A DNA stretch of 64,000 nucleotides from NCBI GenBank assembly GCA_944325625.1, contig CALVAP010000002.1, positions 1 through 64,000 on the forward strand, given 5' to 3'. This DNA is from Candidatus Gastranaerophilales bacterium (lineage in GTDB: Bacteria > Cyanobacteriota > Vampirovibrionia > Gastranaerophilales > Gastranaerophilaceae). This document shows positions 27,779 to 36,287 of this stretch, piece by piece. A program made the position numbers and the translations under genes. Under the pieces are notes generated by a model, which saw nothing but the letters and a program-made list of their open reading frames with translations, was not told the DNA's origin and made no database searches. The number at the start of each line of letters is the position of its first letter. Position 1 is the stretch's first letter.

Positions 27779-28666
27779 TTAAGAGTTAATCCAATTTTCG
27801 ATGTTTTTCTGTTTCTTACGCCAATCTTTTTCAACTTTAACCTGTAGTGAAAGAAAGACTTTTTTTTGTACAAGTTCTTCAAGTTCTTTTCTTGATTGCA
27901 TTCCTATTTTTTTTAGCATTGAGCCGTTCTTTCCTATCAATATGCCCTTTTGGCTGTCGTGCTCAACAAATATATTTACATATATTTTATCTAATTCGGT
28001 TTGCTCTTCGTATTTTTCAATTTGAACCGCTACGGAATGGGGTATTTCATCTTTTGTATTGATAAGAATTTTCTCTCTGATAATTTCTTGTGCAATACTT
28101 CGTATGCTTTCGTCGGTTACTTCATCTTCTGAGTATATAAGTTCACCTTTTGGCAATTTTTTGAAAATAGTGCTAATTAAAGTATCTATATTTCGTCCGG
28201 TTAGTGCCGAAATTTTAACTATTGGGATGTTTTCTTGAAACAAAGACTTATATGTTAACAGAATCTGTTCTCGTTTTTGCATATTTTTAATTTTATCAAC
28301 TTTATTGAGAACTATGATTATTGGAGTTTTGACCGTAAGAAGATTTTCAACAATCCATTTATCTCCAAGCCCTGCAGGTTCTGAACCGTCTACTAAAAAT
28401 AAGATTAAGTCCGCATCAGGAATTGCCAGTTTGCTTTCTTCAACAAGAAATTCTCCCAGCTTATCCAGTGGACGATGAATTCCGGGTGTATCAATGAATA
28501 CTGCCTGCCCTAATTCATTTGTTAAAATTCCTTTTATTCGCCTTCTGGTAGTTTGAGGCTTATCTGTTGCAATTACTATTTTTTGTCCGAGTAATTTATT
28601 TAAAAGGGTTGATTTTCCAACATTTGGACGTCCTATTATTGTTACAAATCCGCTTTTCATATTCAT
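27779..28666 (-). CDS. era: GTPase Era
   Basis: Essential GTPase assisting 30S assembly by binding the 16S rRNA 3' end. G1 is GRPNVGKS (12-19), G3 is DTPG near 59, and G4 is NKVD near 122. The C-terminal KH domain (about 215-290) includes GILIGKNGSMLKKIG. The 295-residue length is standard. It follows gatD by one base, so the two are cotranscribed. Confidence 0.96.
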   Translation of the reverse strand: MNMKSGFVTIIGRPNVGKSTLLNKLLGQKIVIATDKPQTTRRRIKGILTNELGQAVFIDTPGIHRPLDKLGEFLVEESKLAIPDADLILFLVDGSEPAGLGDKWIVENLLTVKTPIIIVLNKVDKIKNMQKREQILLTYKSLFQENIPIVKISALTGRNIDTLISTIFKKLPKGELIYSEDEVTDESIRSIAQEIIREKILINTKDEIPHSVAVQIEKYEEQTELDKIYVNIFVEHDSQKGILIGKNGSMLKKIGMQSRKELEELVQKKVFLSLQVKVEKDWRKKQKNIENWINS

Positions 28667-28667
28667 C

Positions 28668-29396
28668 TTAATATTTTTTTCCTATCAATGAATTGTGTGT
28701 TGCTTGTTCAATACTGTCATTAAGGGGGGGTAATTCTACTTTTTCACCATATTTTTTTTCTAAGGCAAGTGAAATCAAGTAATCCGCAAATTGAGGATTT
28801 TTAGGTAATAATGACCCGTGTAAATATGTGCCAAATACATTTTTCTTACGTGCACCTTCGGTTTTGTCTCTACCGTTATTGCCGTTTCCTATGATGGTTT
28901 TAGCTAGGGGAATTGTTCCTTCTTTTAGGAAGGTAAGACCGCTATGATTTTCGAAACCTACAAGTTCGTTTGGTGACAAGAAGTCAGATTTTGCAGTAAC
29001 GTTTCCTATAAATCTTTTTTCTCCTGCAATTGTGTATGCATCAAGCAGACATATTCCTTCAAGCCTTTCCCCTGTATTTGGCTGGTAATATTCCCCAAGA
29101 AGCTGGTACCCCCCGCAAATTGCTAAAAAAACCGCATTTTTATGTTGGGCTGTTTGGAGTGCCTCTTTGTTTTTTCGGAGTTCATTTGCAACCATTATCT
29201 GTTGTAAATCCTGACCACCGCCTATAAAGTACATATCAAAATTATTGGGGTCTATGGTATCACCGGCTTCAATATTTGTTATCTCAAGAGATATAGAACG
29301 CCATTCACAGCGTTTTTTTAGGGTTATTATGTTCCCCATATCGCCGTATATATTTAGTAGTTTTGGATAAAGATGTGCTAAACTTATTTTGTACAT
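28668..29396 (-). CDS. gatD: Lipid II isoglutaminyl synthase glutaminase subunit GatD
   Basis: A class I (triad) glutamine amidotransferase of the CobB/CobQ-like group. C94 in LAICGGYQLLG and H193 in GTYLHGSLLPKNP form the catalytic pair; C94 is also the nucleophile position in Staphylococcus GatD. With MurT it amidates the D-Glu of lipid II in peptidoglycan. No murT is adjacent in this window (the upstream neighbour is divergent), so the partner must be elsewhere. It has no ribosome site; a TAAAAT ends 6 nt before the ATG. Confidence 0.82.
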   Translation of the reverse strand: MYKISLAHLYPKLLNIYGDMGNIITLKKRCEWRSISLEITNIEAGDTIDPNNFDMYFIGGGQDLQQIMVANELRKNKEALQTAQHKNAVFLAICGGYQLLGEYYQPNTGERLEGICLLDAYTIAGEKRFIGNVTAKSDFLSPNELVGFENHSGLTFLKEGTIPLAKTIIGNGNNGRDKTEGARKKNVFGTYLHGSLLPKNPQFADYLISLALEKKYGEKVELPPLNDSIEQATHNSLIGKKY

Positions 29397-29402
29397 AAGT
29401 TG

Positions 29403-29408
29403 ATTTTA
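29403..29408 (-). promoter_or_regulatory. -10-like element for probable leaderless gatD-era transcript
   Basis: TAAAAT on the minus strand leaves 6 nt to the gatD ATG, and no Shine-Dalgarno can be seen. The nearby TTGACA (29424-29419) is too close (10 bp) to act as its -35. Confidence 0.35.
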
Positions 29409-29431
29409 GCATAAAGGATGTCAAAAAATAA

Positions 29432-29593
29432 ATGAAAAAAGAAGCTTTTGCTGTTACTGTAGAATATGTGTTGATTATACTTCTTTGCGGTGTTGTGGTA
29501 TGGATTTGTCTTGCGGCATTTAGTGATAATTTGAGTGTTTTATTCGGGTCTGATAGAAATTATAAGAAATTGTTTGAGCGAGTAGCAGACTGA
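29432..29593 (+). CDS. Flp-like micro-pilin, 53 aa
   Basis: A short gene encoding one hydrophobic helix after KKEAFAVTVEYVLIILL. The Glu-Tyr pair ahead of the helix is the Flp (Tad) pilin signature; cleavage before Ala7 would put Glu at +5, although Phe rather than Gly would then be at -1. The rest is a 20-residue charged tail. A weak AAAGGA lies 14 bases upstream. No Tad assembly genes are in the window. A T-tailed terminator follows at 29759. It may equally be a small single-pass membrane protein. Confidence 0.55.
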   Translation: MKKEAFAVTVEYVLIILLCGVVVWICLAAFSDNLSVLFGSDRNYKKLFERVAD

Positions 29594-29637
29594 TTTATTA
29601 AGAATTGTAAAATAATTATAAGCAGGAAGCAATTTTA

Positions 29638-29666
29638 TTACATATATATACTTTATATATATGTAA
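29638..29666. repeat. Perfect 13-bp palindrome plus short tandem repeats
   Basis: TTACATATATATA (29638-29650) is followed by 3 nt and its exact complement (29654-29666). Further on, 29710-29727 is a tandem of ACTA/CTAA units. The stretch from 29594 to 29758 has no gene; the palindrome may be a regulator site or a 3'-end structure of the micro-pilin transcript. Confidence 0.5.
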
Positions 29667-29758
29667 GACATAAAGATAATAAAACATTAAATAAACACAG
29701 ACTTTAAAAACTAACTAACTAACTAACTTCCTAACCTTCCCTTCCTATTAAAAGCATT

Positions 29759-29781
29759 GCTCCCATACGGAGCTTTTTTTT
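29759..29781 (+). terminator. Rho-independent terminator downstream of the micro-pilin gene
   Basis: GCTCC (29759-29763) pairs with GGAGC (29769-29773) and is followed by eight T residues. It lies 9 bp from the convergent alr stop. Confidence 0.75.
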
Positions 29782-29789
29782 GTTAAAAA

Positions 29790-30920
29790 TTACCTTACAT
29801 AAACTCTTGGAAGGCGAACTTTTAGTCTGCAAGTGAGTTCATAGTTTATTGTTCCGAGCTCATTTGCCCAATTATCAATTGATAGCTCCTCATCAAGAAG
29901 TGTTATTATATCTCCTTCTTGTGCATCTATATCTGTTATATCAAACATCATTTGGTCCATGGTGATATTGCCGATTTGTTTAATTTTTTTACCATTAAGT
30001 TTTGCAATAATCTTGTTTGATAAGGCTCTTGGTATGCCATCGGCATAACCTACCGGAATAGTTGCAATTTTGGTTGGTTTGTCTGCAATAAAAGAGTATG
30101 AATAGCTTACTCCTTCATTTTGTTCTGCATTGTGAATGTTTACTATTCGGGCTTTTAGTCCTATAACTTGTTTTAAATCCGGTTTTTTCTCAATATCTGA
30201 AGGCAAATCAGGCATCAAACCATAAAGCCCTATTCCTTCTCTCACCATATTAGTAAAGCCGAGTTTGTCTTGATAGGCTATTGTTGTTGCTGTATTTGCA
30301 CAGTGAATTAGCAGATTATTTTTGTTTTCTATTTTTTCGACAATGTTCTTGAACGTTTCAATTTGTTCATTGGTGATTTTACGATTTTCAGCGCATGCAA
30401 AGTGGGTAAAAATCCCTTTTAAGTCAATACAATTTGTGTATTGTATTTTTCTTATAAAGTCAAGAGCGTTATTGGGATTTATTCCTATTCTGTTCATGCT
30501 CGTATCAATTTTTACGTGGGCTTGAATTTTTTTGCCGGTTTTGTCAAATGCTTGTTGTGCGGCTTGCAGGTGTTGTTCAGAAAAAATTGAGAGTGAAATA
30601 TTATTTTCTGCTGCCCAATCAAATGCCCAAATTGGTGCCGCCCCAAGAACCAAAATTGGCTGCTCAAAACCTCCTTCGCGCAACTGTTTGGCTTCATCCA
30701 AAGAAGCAACTCCCAACATATAAACCCCTGAGGCAATGAATGTAGGAGTAAGCATTAACGCTCCATGTCCGTATGCATCAGCTTTTACTACTGCAAATAT
30801 TTTTTTATCGTTTTTTATAAACTTTTTAAGTTCGTTAATATTGTGTTCAACATTAGCAATGTTGACCTCTACCCATGAATCTCTTCTTGTGCTTAAATAT
30901 GATGAACGATTATTTTTCAT
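29790..30920 (-). CDS. alr: Alanine racemase
   Basis: PLP enzyme that makes D-alanine for peptidoglycan. K46 in FAVVKADAYGHGA binds PLP; the opposing catalytic tyrosine is in the VSYSYSF segment near 268-274. The 376-residue length is normal. There is no ribosome site; TATTAT ends 6 nt before the ATG, suggesting a leaderless mRNA. Divergent from the zinc-ribbon gene at 30980. Confidence 0.95.
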   Translation of the reverse strand: MKNNRSSYLSTRRDSWVEVNIANVEHNINELKKFIKNDKKIFAVVKADAYGHGALMLTPTFIASGVYMLGVASLDEAKQLREGGFEQPILVLGAAPIWAFDWAAENNISLSIFSEQHLQAAQQAFDKTGKKIQAHVKIDTSMNRIGINPNNALDFIRKIQYTNCIDLKGIFTHFACAENRKITNEQIETFKNIVEKIENKNNLLIHCANTATTIAYQDKLGFTNMVREGIGLYGLMPDLPSDIEKKPDLKQVIGLKARIVNIHNAEQNEGVSYSYSFIADKPTKIATIPVGYADGIPRALSNKIIAKLNGKKIKQIGNITMDQMMFDITDIDAQEGDIITLLDEELSIDNWANELGTINYELTCRLKVRLPRVYVR

Positions 30921-30926
30921 ATCTAA

Positions 30927-30932
30927 ATAATA
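30927..30932 (-). promoter_or_regulatory. -10-like element for probable leaderless alr transcript
   Basis: TATTAT on the minus strand, 6 nt from the alr ATG, with no Shine-Dalgarno between. The same TATTATTTAGA string lies just before the glucanotransferase start at 57858. Confidence 0.4.
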
Positions 30933-30979
30933 GTTTAAACAAGTTTTTTTAGCACGTTAAAATTTTAAAAGGGGTTAAA

Positions 30980-31300
30980 ATGGACAAAAAAGAACAACTG
31001 AAGATAATAGAGGAAATGCAACAGGTTGCAGCCCAGATGAGAGCAGATGACATAGAGGAGAATCCTGATTGTTTGAATGAATTTTTTACTTGTGCTGCCT
31101 GTGGACAATCTAAGGATTATGCGGGGTCTATTAAGTATAGCGAGTACCGTTTGTGTAATGACTGTGTTCTGCTTGCAGAAACAGGTTTTGCATTGGGAAA
31201 AATTAAAAACATACAAGAACTTATTGACAATATGGAAGATAGGCGACTTGAGGCAATGTGTGATTTTATAAAAACTGATGAAAAATCATTAAATAACTAG
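30980..31300 (+). CDS. Zinc-ribbon-like hypothetical protein, 106 aa
   Basis: Two CxxC knuckles, C38/C41 (CAAC) and C59/C62 (CNDC), are spaced as in a small zinc ribbon. They are flanked by acidic helices with no membrane segment. AAAGGGG gives a strong ribosome site. Function unknown; small zinc ribbons often mediate protein or nucleic-acid contacts. It lies 47 bp upstream of the TPR gene but that gene has its own -10. Confidence 0.65.
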   Translation: MDKKEQLKIIEEMQQVAAQMRADDIEENPDCLNEFFTCAACGQSKDYAGSIKYSEYRLCNDCVLLAETGFALGKIKNIQELIDNMEDRRLEAMCDFIKTDEKSLNN

Positions 31301-31313
31301 TATTATTAGACGG

Positions 31314-31341
31314 TTATCAAATAAAGATTTACGGTTATAAT
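31314..31341 (+). promoter_or_regulatory. Promoter for the TPR gene at 31348, probably leaderless
   Basis: TTATCA (31314-31319) and TATAAT (31336-31341) are 16 bp apart. Only 6 nt separate the -10 from the ATG, and no ribosome site exists. Confidence 0.5.
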
Positions 31342-31347
31342 TGTATT

Positions 31348-32985
31348 ATGGAAAAAAACTTAGTTATTATGATAGCTCTAGGTGCTATCATATTGGTAGC
31401 GGTTCTATATAAGTTAACAAAATCTGTTATGTTTGGCGAAGGTTCAAACAGTGGGGATAATCTGTTTATTAGTGAAAAAGATATTTATGAGCAAACAAGG
31501 CTTTCTATAGCTAATGGTAATCATCCTGTCGCTCAGAAACTTGCAAAGAAATATCTTAAAGAAAATCCCAAGCATGATAAATTGCGGGTTATTCTTGCTC
31601 GTTCTTATTACGATACCGGTGAATTAAACGAGGCTATTGAACAATTTGAGATTTTGAAGAAAGTTTATCCTGATAGGATTGATATCATTCTAATGCTTGC
31701 AGATTCATACAGACGTACAGGTCAGAATAATAACGCAATAGATACTTACCTTCAACTTTTGGAAAATACTCCTGATTCTATTGATGTTTTGCTTCCTTTG
31801 GCGGAGTTGTATGATAGTGTTAATCATAAAAAATCTGCGCTAAATATATACAGAAGAATTTTAAACCTTGATATTAGTGAGCGGGAAAAGATAAATTATT
31901 ATTATCAAACGGCTTCTCTATATAAAGATTTAGGTGAGTTTGACGATGCAATTGAATATGTAAACTTTGGATTGAACGTTGATGCTCAGAATATTAAGTT
32001 ACTCTATTTATACAAGGATTTATGTTCACTTGTAGGTGATACGGATAAAGAAATAGAAGTTATGAACAAATTACTGGTTCTTGCTCCAACAGATGCTTAT
32101 TTGCAATTAGATTTGGTTACGCTTTATTATAAGGCAGGAATGTATAATCAAGCTTTGGATATAGCTATTCCGGCTTTAAAAACCCCCAATGCGGATATAC
32201 AGGTCCTTCAAGATATTATTTCTAACATTTATATTAAGACTAATAGAATTGAGGAGGGAATAAGTAATCTTGAAACTATTATGAAAAGTTATCCCAATTC
32301 TATTCGGCTAACGGAGACTCTTGCATATGCTTATAGAGTATACGGAAAATATGAGGAGTCAGTTGAACTTTATGAAAAGCTTATAAATTGGTCTGACGTT
32401 AAAAGAGCAAAGGCATATAATAGCGAGTTGAGTTCAGTATATTGCGATTGGGCACTTTATTTGTACAATATGGGCAATACAAAAGATGTTTTCTCAAAAT
32501 TTGAAGAAGCTTTAAAGTTAAATCCTGACAATCCTGATATTTATGAAGGATTGAGTAGGGTTAATTTTTTGGCAAAGAATTATTCAGATGCCGTAAGACA
32601 AATGCAAAAGGCAATTGATTTGGATCCGAGCAATTGTGATTATTATATATTTCTTGGAGATATATACTGCGAGATAAATAATACTTATGATGCAGAAAGA
32701 ATGTATAAAGAAGCCATATTTATAAATCCTGACAATCCTGTGTGTCGCGCAAAGCTTGGTGTGATAAAAGTTAAACAAAAGGAAATGCAAAATGCATTGG
32801 AGCATCTTAGTATTGCAGTTAAGCTTGATGAGAATAATTGGGATTATATTTATAATTTGGCTCTGGCATATGAATTATCAGGTGATACCAAAAATGCATT
32901 TGAAGCTTATAACAGGGTTTTGGAACTCAATCCGGATCATAAGGAAGCTGCCAAAAACTTAAAGATGTTAAAAAATTCAATGTAG
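31348..32985 (+). CDS. Membrane-anchored TPR-repeat protein
   Basis: One N-terminal transmembrane helix (about 5-25) anchors a long array of tetratricopeptide repeats (about 50-540). Recognisable units include the paired helices ending with ALKLNPDNPDIYEGLS, AIDLDPSNCDYYIFLG and VLELNPDHKEAAKNL. TPR solenoids are scaffolds for protein complexes; no enzymatic domain is present. Length is 545 residues. It precedes a response regulator and a second TPR gene (34150), which suggests a shared cell-envelope or signalling role, though this is inference. Confidence 0.88.
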   Translation: MEKNLVIMIALGAIILVAVLYKLTKSVMFGEGSNSGDNLFISEKDIYEQTRLSIANGNHPVAQKLAKKYLKENPKHDKLRVILARSYYDTGELNEAIEQFEILKKVYPDRIDIILMLADSYRRTGQNNNAIDTYLQLLENTPDSIDVLLPLAELYDSVNHKKSALNIYRRILNLDISEREKINYYYQTASLYKDLGEFDDAIEYVNFGLNVDAQNIKLLYLYKDLCSLVGDTDKEIEVMNKLLVLAPTDAYLQLDLVTLYYKAGMYNQALDIAIPALKTPNADIQVLQDIISNIYIKTNRIEEGISNLETIMKSYPNSIRLTETLAYAYRVYGKYEESVELYEKLINWSDVKRAKAYNSELSSVYCDWALYLYNMGNTKDVFSKFEEALKLNPDNPDIYEGLSRVNFLAKNYSDAVRQMQKAIDLDPSNCDYYIFLGDIYCEINNTYDAERMYKEAIFINPDNPVCRAKLGVIKVKQKEMQNALEHLSIAVKLDENNWDYIYNLALAYELSGDTKNAFEAYNRVLELNPDHKEAAKNLKMLKNSM

Positions 32986-33113
32986 AATTAAAATATTAAT
33001 TTAAATAGAAAGATTTTTAATACTCTCTTCTAAAACTATATTCAGGCTAATGAATAGAATGCTTTGTTTTTCTATTATGTAGATAATCTGAGTTTTTTAA
33101 TAGAGAGAGTGAA

Positions 33114-33788
33114 ATGTGTAGTCAAAAAAGTAAGATAAAAATAATGATGGTAGAGGATCACAAATTGGTTCGAGTTGGATTGCGAGCTTTATTTGAGGAT
33201 GGTGAAGATATTGAAGTTATTGCGGAAGCAGAAAACGGTAAAGATGCTGTAGAAAAAGCAAGGCTTTATAAACCGGATGTAATTTTGATGGACATAGGTT
33301 TACCGGATATCTCAGGTATAGAGGCAGCAAAGAGAATTTTAGAAGAAAATTCCGAGCAAAAAATTATCATTCTAACCTCTCATCAAGATGAAGCGGAGAT
33401 TAATGAGGCGCTGTGTGTTGGGGTCAATGCATATGCGCTTAAGGATATAAATACCGAATATTTAATTACGGTTATAAAAACTGTTAAGGACGGTGCAATA
33501 TGGCTTGATTCCAGAATTGTTCCAAAACTTCGTTCACGAAGCGGGAATATTATTCCCAAAAAACACGTCACACGTTCAGAATTTCGAGCAAAACATGCAA
33601 ATCTTACAGAGCGAGAGTATCAAGTATTAAAGTTGTTGGTTAACGGGAGTTCTAATAGCGATATAGCTACTCAATTATGTATAAGCGAGCATACTGCAAA
33701 GGCGCATGTTTGCAATATTATCCAAAAACTGGTTGTCGATGACAGAACTCAAGCGGCGGTTAAGGCTATTAGAGAGGGATTAGTCTAG
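33114..33788 (+). CDS. Response regulator, NarL/FixJ type
   Basis: An N-terminal receiver domain (about 8-125) with phosphoacceptor D60 in ILMDIGLPD, followed by a LuxR-type helix-turn-helix (about 158-222) with LTEREYQVLKLLVNGSSNSD and SEHTAKAHV. Phosphorylation by a histidine kinase would control DNA binding. No kinase gene is adjacent, so it is an orphan here. A GAGAGAG ribosome site precedes the ATG. Length 224. Confidence 0.93.
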   Translation: MCSQKSKIKIMMVEDHKLVRVGLRALFEDGEDIEVIAEAENGKDAVEKARLYKPDVILMDIGLPDISGIEAAKRILEENSEQKIIILTSHQDEAEINEALCVGVNAYALKDINTEYLITVIKTVKDGAIWLDSRIVPKLRSRSGNIIPKKHVTRSEFRAKHANLTEREYQVLKLLVNGSSNSDIATQLCISEHTAKAHVCNIIQKLVVDDRTQAAVKAIREGLV

Positions 33789-33815
33789 TCTTTTAATTTC
33801 AAAAAGGAGAAAATT

Positions 33816-34076
33816 ATGAGTAAATGTATTTGTAAGCAAATTGCTGAAATAGCAGAAAAAAACGGATGGGACAGGGTTAAAGTATGTACAGCAAGAGGCG
33901 GAGTTTGCGCACAGGTGGATTGCGAAGCAACAAAGAATGCTGATGGTATTTTAATTCTTAAAAATGCCAATGTAAAACATGATTGCGGATGTGAGCATCA
34001 ACATAAATCTGTTGATTGGATAGGCATTAGTGGACGTTACATAGTTTCGTTTCGTTGTGGAGATGAAGAAATATAA
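33816..34076 (+). CDS. Cys-rich hypothetical protein, 86 aa
   Basis: Not recognised. Eight cysteines in 86 residues, including CIC at the N-terminus, VDCEAT, HDCGCEHQH and FRCG, with histidines close by, suggest metal binding or redox function. There is no signal peptide. A good ribosome site (AAAGGAG) lies upstream. It lies 27 bp after the response regulator and is followed by a terminator, so the two may be one transcript. Confidence 0.65.
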   Translation: MSKCICKQIAEIAEKNGWDRVKVCTARGGVCAQVDCEATKNADGILILKNANVKHDCGCEHQHKSVDWIGISGRYIVSFRCGDEEI

Positions 34077-34098
34077 TTCTGATTTCTAAAAGTCTATA

Positions 34099-34149
34099 AT
34101 ATCAACCTTAAGGTTAATAAAAGTTAAACCCTTGGGTTGATATTTTTTT
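34099..34149 (+). terminator. Long hairpin terminator after the Cys-rich gene
   Basis: The outer stem pairs 34099-34107 with 34135-34143, an inner AAGG/CCTT and TTAA/TTAA stem continues it, and T residues at 34144-34149 follow. The T-run ends at the next gene's GTG, so expression of that gene needs read-through or its own promoter. Confidence 0.7.
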
Positions 34150-34983
34150 GTGAAAAATTTCTTAAAATATAATAGAAGATATTTTAAACGGGCGGGGAGT
34201 GTGGCTTTTTTAATTGATGGAAATAATGCAGATGTGACGCAGGAGCTTCTGGTTAAAAGCTCTATTTCTTCTGAAATGAAAAAAGCCTATAAGTTTATAG
34301 TTAAAGCAGATGCGCTCAGACTCAATCAGATGTTTAAAGAAAGTATTAAACATTACCTTAGGGCGTTGATGATTGAGAGAAAAAATATTAAGATTTACAT
34401 AGGATTAGCTCAGTCATATATGCATATGGACTGTACAGATAAAGCAGTTGAAACACTTGAAAAGGCAAAAAAAATTGAGCCGAATAATCCTGATATTTGT
34501 TTTGAAATTAGCAAATGTTTTATGAGAATGGGTTTGCCTTGTGTTGCAAGCGTTAGTCTGAAAGAAACTATTCTTTTAGACAAAAATAACTTAGAAGCAA
34601 AGTTACAGTTAGGTGTAGCGCATGAGCTTATGGGAGAAGCTCAAATGGCGTTGATGGTTTATCAGCGTATTATAGAGGAGCATCCCTCGTTTCTAAAGGC
34701 ATATCAGCATAAGGCAGCGCTATTGGTAGAGCTAAATCTATACCAAGAGGCTGCTAGTGTGTTTTGTGAACTTATAAAAATTAATCCAAGATATTATAAG
34801 GCAGTTTTGGGTATAGGAATTTGCTTTGATAAATTGGGGAAAACAAGTAGTGCTTTGAGATATTATAAAAAATTTCTACAATTAAAGCCGAATTCAGCAA
34901 ACGCTCCTGATGTTATTTCTCGTATGGAACAAATTAAAAAAGGGCGTAGTTTTTCTTCTAATAATTTCCTGAAACTTGCTTAA
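34150..34983 (+). CDS. TPR-repeat protein, 277 aa
   Basis: A soluble solenoid with about five TPR units from residue 45 to 265 (for example ALMIERKNIKIYIGLAQSYM and FLQLKPNSANAPDVI). No membrane anchor is evident. The start is uncertain: the GTG at 34150 sits at the end of a terminator T-run, and a later in-frame GTG at 34201 has a GGGGAG just upstream but too close. The gene overlaps the convergent metallopeptidase gene by 4 bp. It is related in type to the TPR gene at 31348. Confidence 0.8.
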   Translation: MKNFLKYNRRYFKRAGSVAFLIDGNNADVTQELLVKSSISSEMKKAYKFIVKADALRLNQMFKESIKHYLRALMIERKNIKIYIGLAQSYMHMDCTDKAVETLEKAKKIEPNNPDICFEISKCFMRMGLPCVASVSLKETILLDKNNLEAKLQLGVAHELMGEAQMALMVYQRIIEEHPSFLKAYQHKAALLVELNLYQEAASVFCELIKINPRYYKAVLGIGICFDKLGKTSSALRYYKKFLQLKPNSANAPDVISRMEQIKKGRSFSSNNFLKLA

Positions 34984-35930
34984 ATTTTGCCAGATTTGTC
35001 GATGATAAAGTTATCTAGCATTGTAAATACAGGTAATGAAAGATATGTGCAGAATGCGATTGCATAATGTTTTTTTGCAGCTTTTAGTATACTTTTTGAA
35101 TTAGCTGCTTTTTGCATGAGTGATTTGTTTGTGGGTTTTTTCTTTAATTGAGTTTCTACTTCTTTGGTATAGTTTTTAAGGTAATCTATTCCTATTTGAG
35201 AAGCTTTAAACTCTGTTATAAGCTCGGGTGAAAATGCTAATAACGGAACGATTACGTTATATTTGTATAATAAATTCTGTATTTTGCTAAATGTTGTTTT
35301 TTCCCCTTTTTTATTTGTTGGCTTGCTTCTTCCTATCCCATATAAAAGTAATGCAAGTATGGTATAATTGCCACGGTTACGTTGTAGTGTCCTAAAAATT
35401 TTTGTACTATGTTCTTGAACTGCATGTCCTATTTCATGCGGGAGGGAAATAAGAGTATCCATAGTAACTCGAATTCTGTTATTTATATGGTCAAAGTAAG
35501 CATCTTGTCCCGATTTCGCTATTTCAACATGAATATTTTTGAATGCAAAATTTTTTGATTCCTTTATTTTATCGGCTAGCATTTTGTTGTTAATTATAAT
35601 TAGTTCGTCTTTGTTTACATCAGGGTGTTTTGAGAAATAATTAGAAAAAAAATTATTACTCCATTTTTGTAGAGCTTCTCTTACTATAACACCGATAGCC
35701 AAAGTCAAACCGGCATCAGTTGTTGCTTTACCTTCATTTGTATCAAAAAAATCTTCCTCGGTCTTATTGGTGGATTGGCTTTTTTTTACGGGCGAAGTCG
35801 TAGGTTTATCTCCAACTTGTATTGGAGATGGCGTTATAAAGTCGTTGAAGGTTTCTATTTGCAAAGCTTCACACCTTTCATTTTCTATCGAGTTTAAAAC
35901 TGAATGGAATAAAATTTTGCTAATTTTCAA
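34980..35930 (-). CDS. Putative zinc metallopeptidase with HExxH motif
   Basis: HEIGHAVQEH at 165-174 gives the gluzincin HExxH, and ELITEFKAS near 232-240 could supply the third ligand in the arrangement of the YugP-like Zn_peptidase_2 group. NRIRVTMDTLISLP before HExxH also fits that group. Hydrophobic segments occur at about 70-85, 188-200 and 285-305. The N-terminal 60 residues are polar and low-complexity. Start is a TTG without a clear ribosome site, so the N-terminus is uncertain. Assigned by motif only. Confidence 0.55.
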   Translation of the reverse strand: MKISKILFHSVLNSIENERCEALQIETFNDFITPSPIQVGDKPTTSPVKKSQSTNKTEEDFFDTNEGKATTDAGLTLAIGVIVREALQKWSNNFFSNYFSKHPDVNKDELIIINNKMLADKIKESKNFAFKNIHVEIAKSGQDAYFDHINNRIRVTMDTLISLPHEIGHAVQEHSTKIFRTLQRNRGNYTILALLLYGIGRSKPTNKKGEKTTFSKIQNLLYKYNVIVPLLAFSPELITEFKASQIGIDYLKNYTKEVETQLKKKPTNKSLMQKAANSKSILKAAKKHYAIAFCTYLSLPVFTMLDNFIIDKSGKI

Positions 35931-36044
35931 CTAAGATTTACAATCCGAAATAGATTTCCTAAATCAATGTTATGATTTTAGCAAAACGGACTTTAGTAAT
36001 GTCAAAATTTGTCGTTAATTCTGAATAATAGAAAGTGAGGAATT

Positions 36045-36218
36045 ATGGCTAAAGTTGTAGAAAATATTGAGGGCGGACGAAGAAAAATATTACTTTCAAG
36101 TTATGATGTAATTAGTGTTGTGAGAGCTTATCAGTACGCCATAGGGCGAACCAAAAAATATGAGGAAATCCTTGATATTTTGCGTGAAACAAATATTTAT
36201 CTTCCCGAAGATTTTTAG
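36045..36218 (+). CDS. Hypothetical 57-aa protein
   Basis: A short soluble protein predicted to be mostly helical (DVISVVRAYQYAIGRTKKYE). GTGAGG lies at the right distance upstream of the ATG, and a strong hairpin follows the stop, both supporting a real gene. No family is recognised. Confidence 0.6.
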   Translation: MAKVVENIEGGRRKILLSSYDVISVVRAYQYAIGRTKKYEEILDILRETNIYLPEDF

Positions 36219-36236
36219 TATATAACAGCAGCCATG

Positions 36237-36274
36237 AAGAAAGCGGAAGGATTATTTTGTCCTTCCGCTTTCTT
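36237..36274. terminator. Bidirectional terminator hairpin
   Basis: A perfect 15-bp stem (36237-36251 with 36260-36274) and 8-nt loop lie between the convergent 57-aa gene and the SLH gene. The T-tract is interrupted, so termination strength is uncertain. Confidence 0.7.
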
Positions 36275-36287
36275 ACTATAAAAAAGA

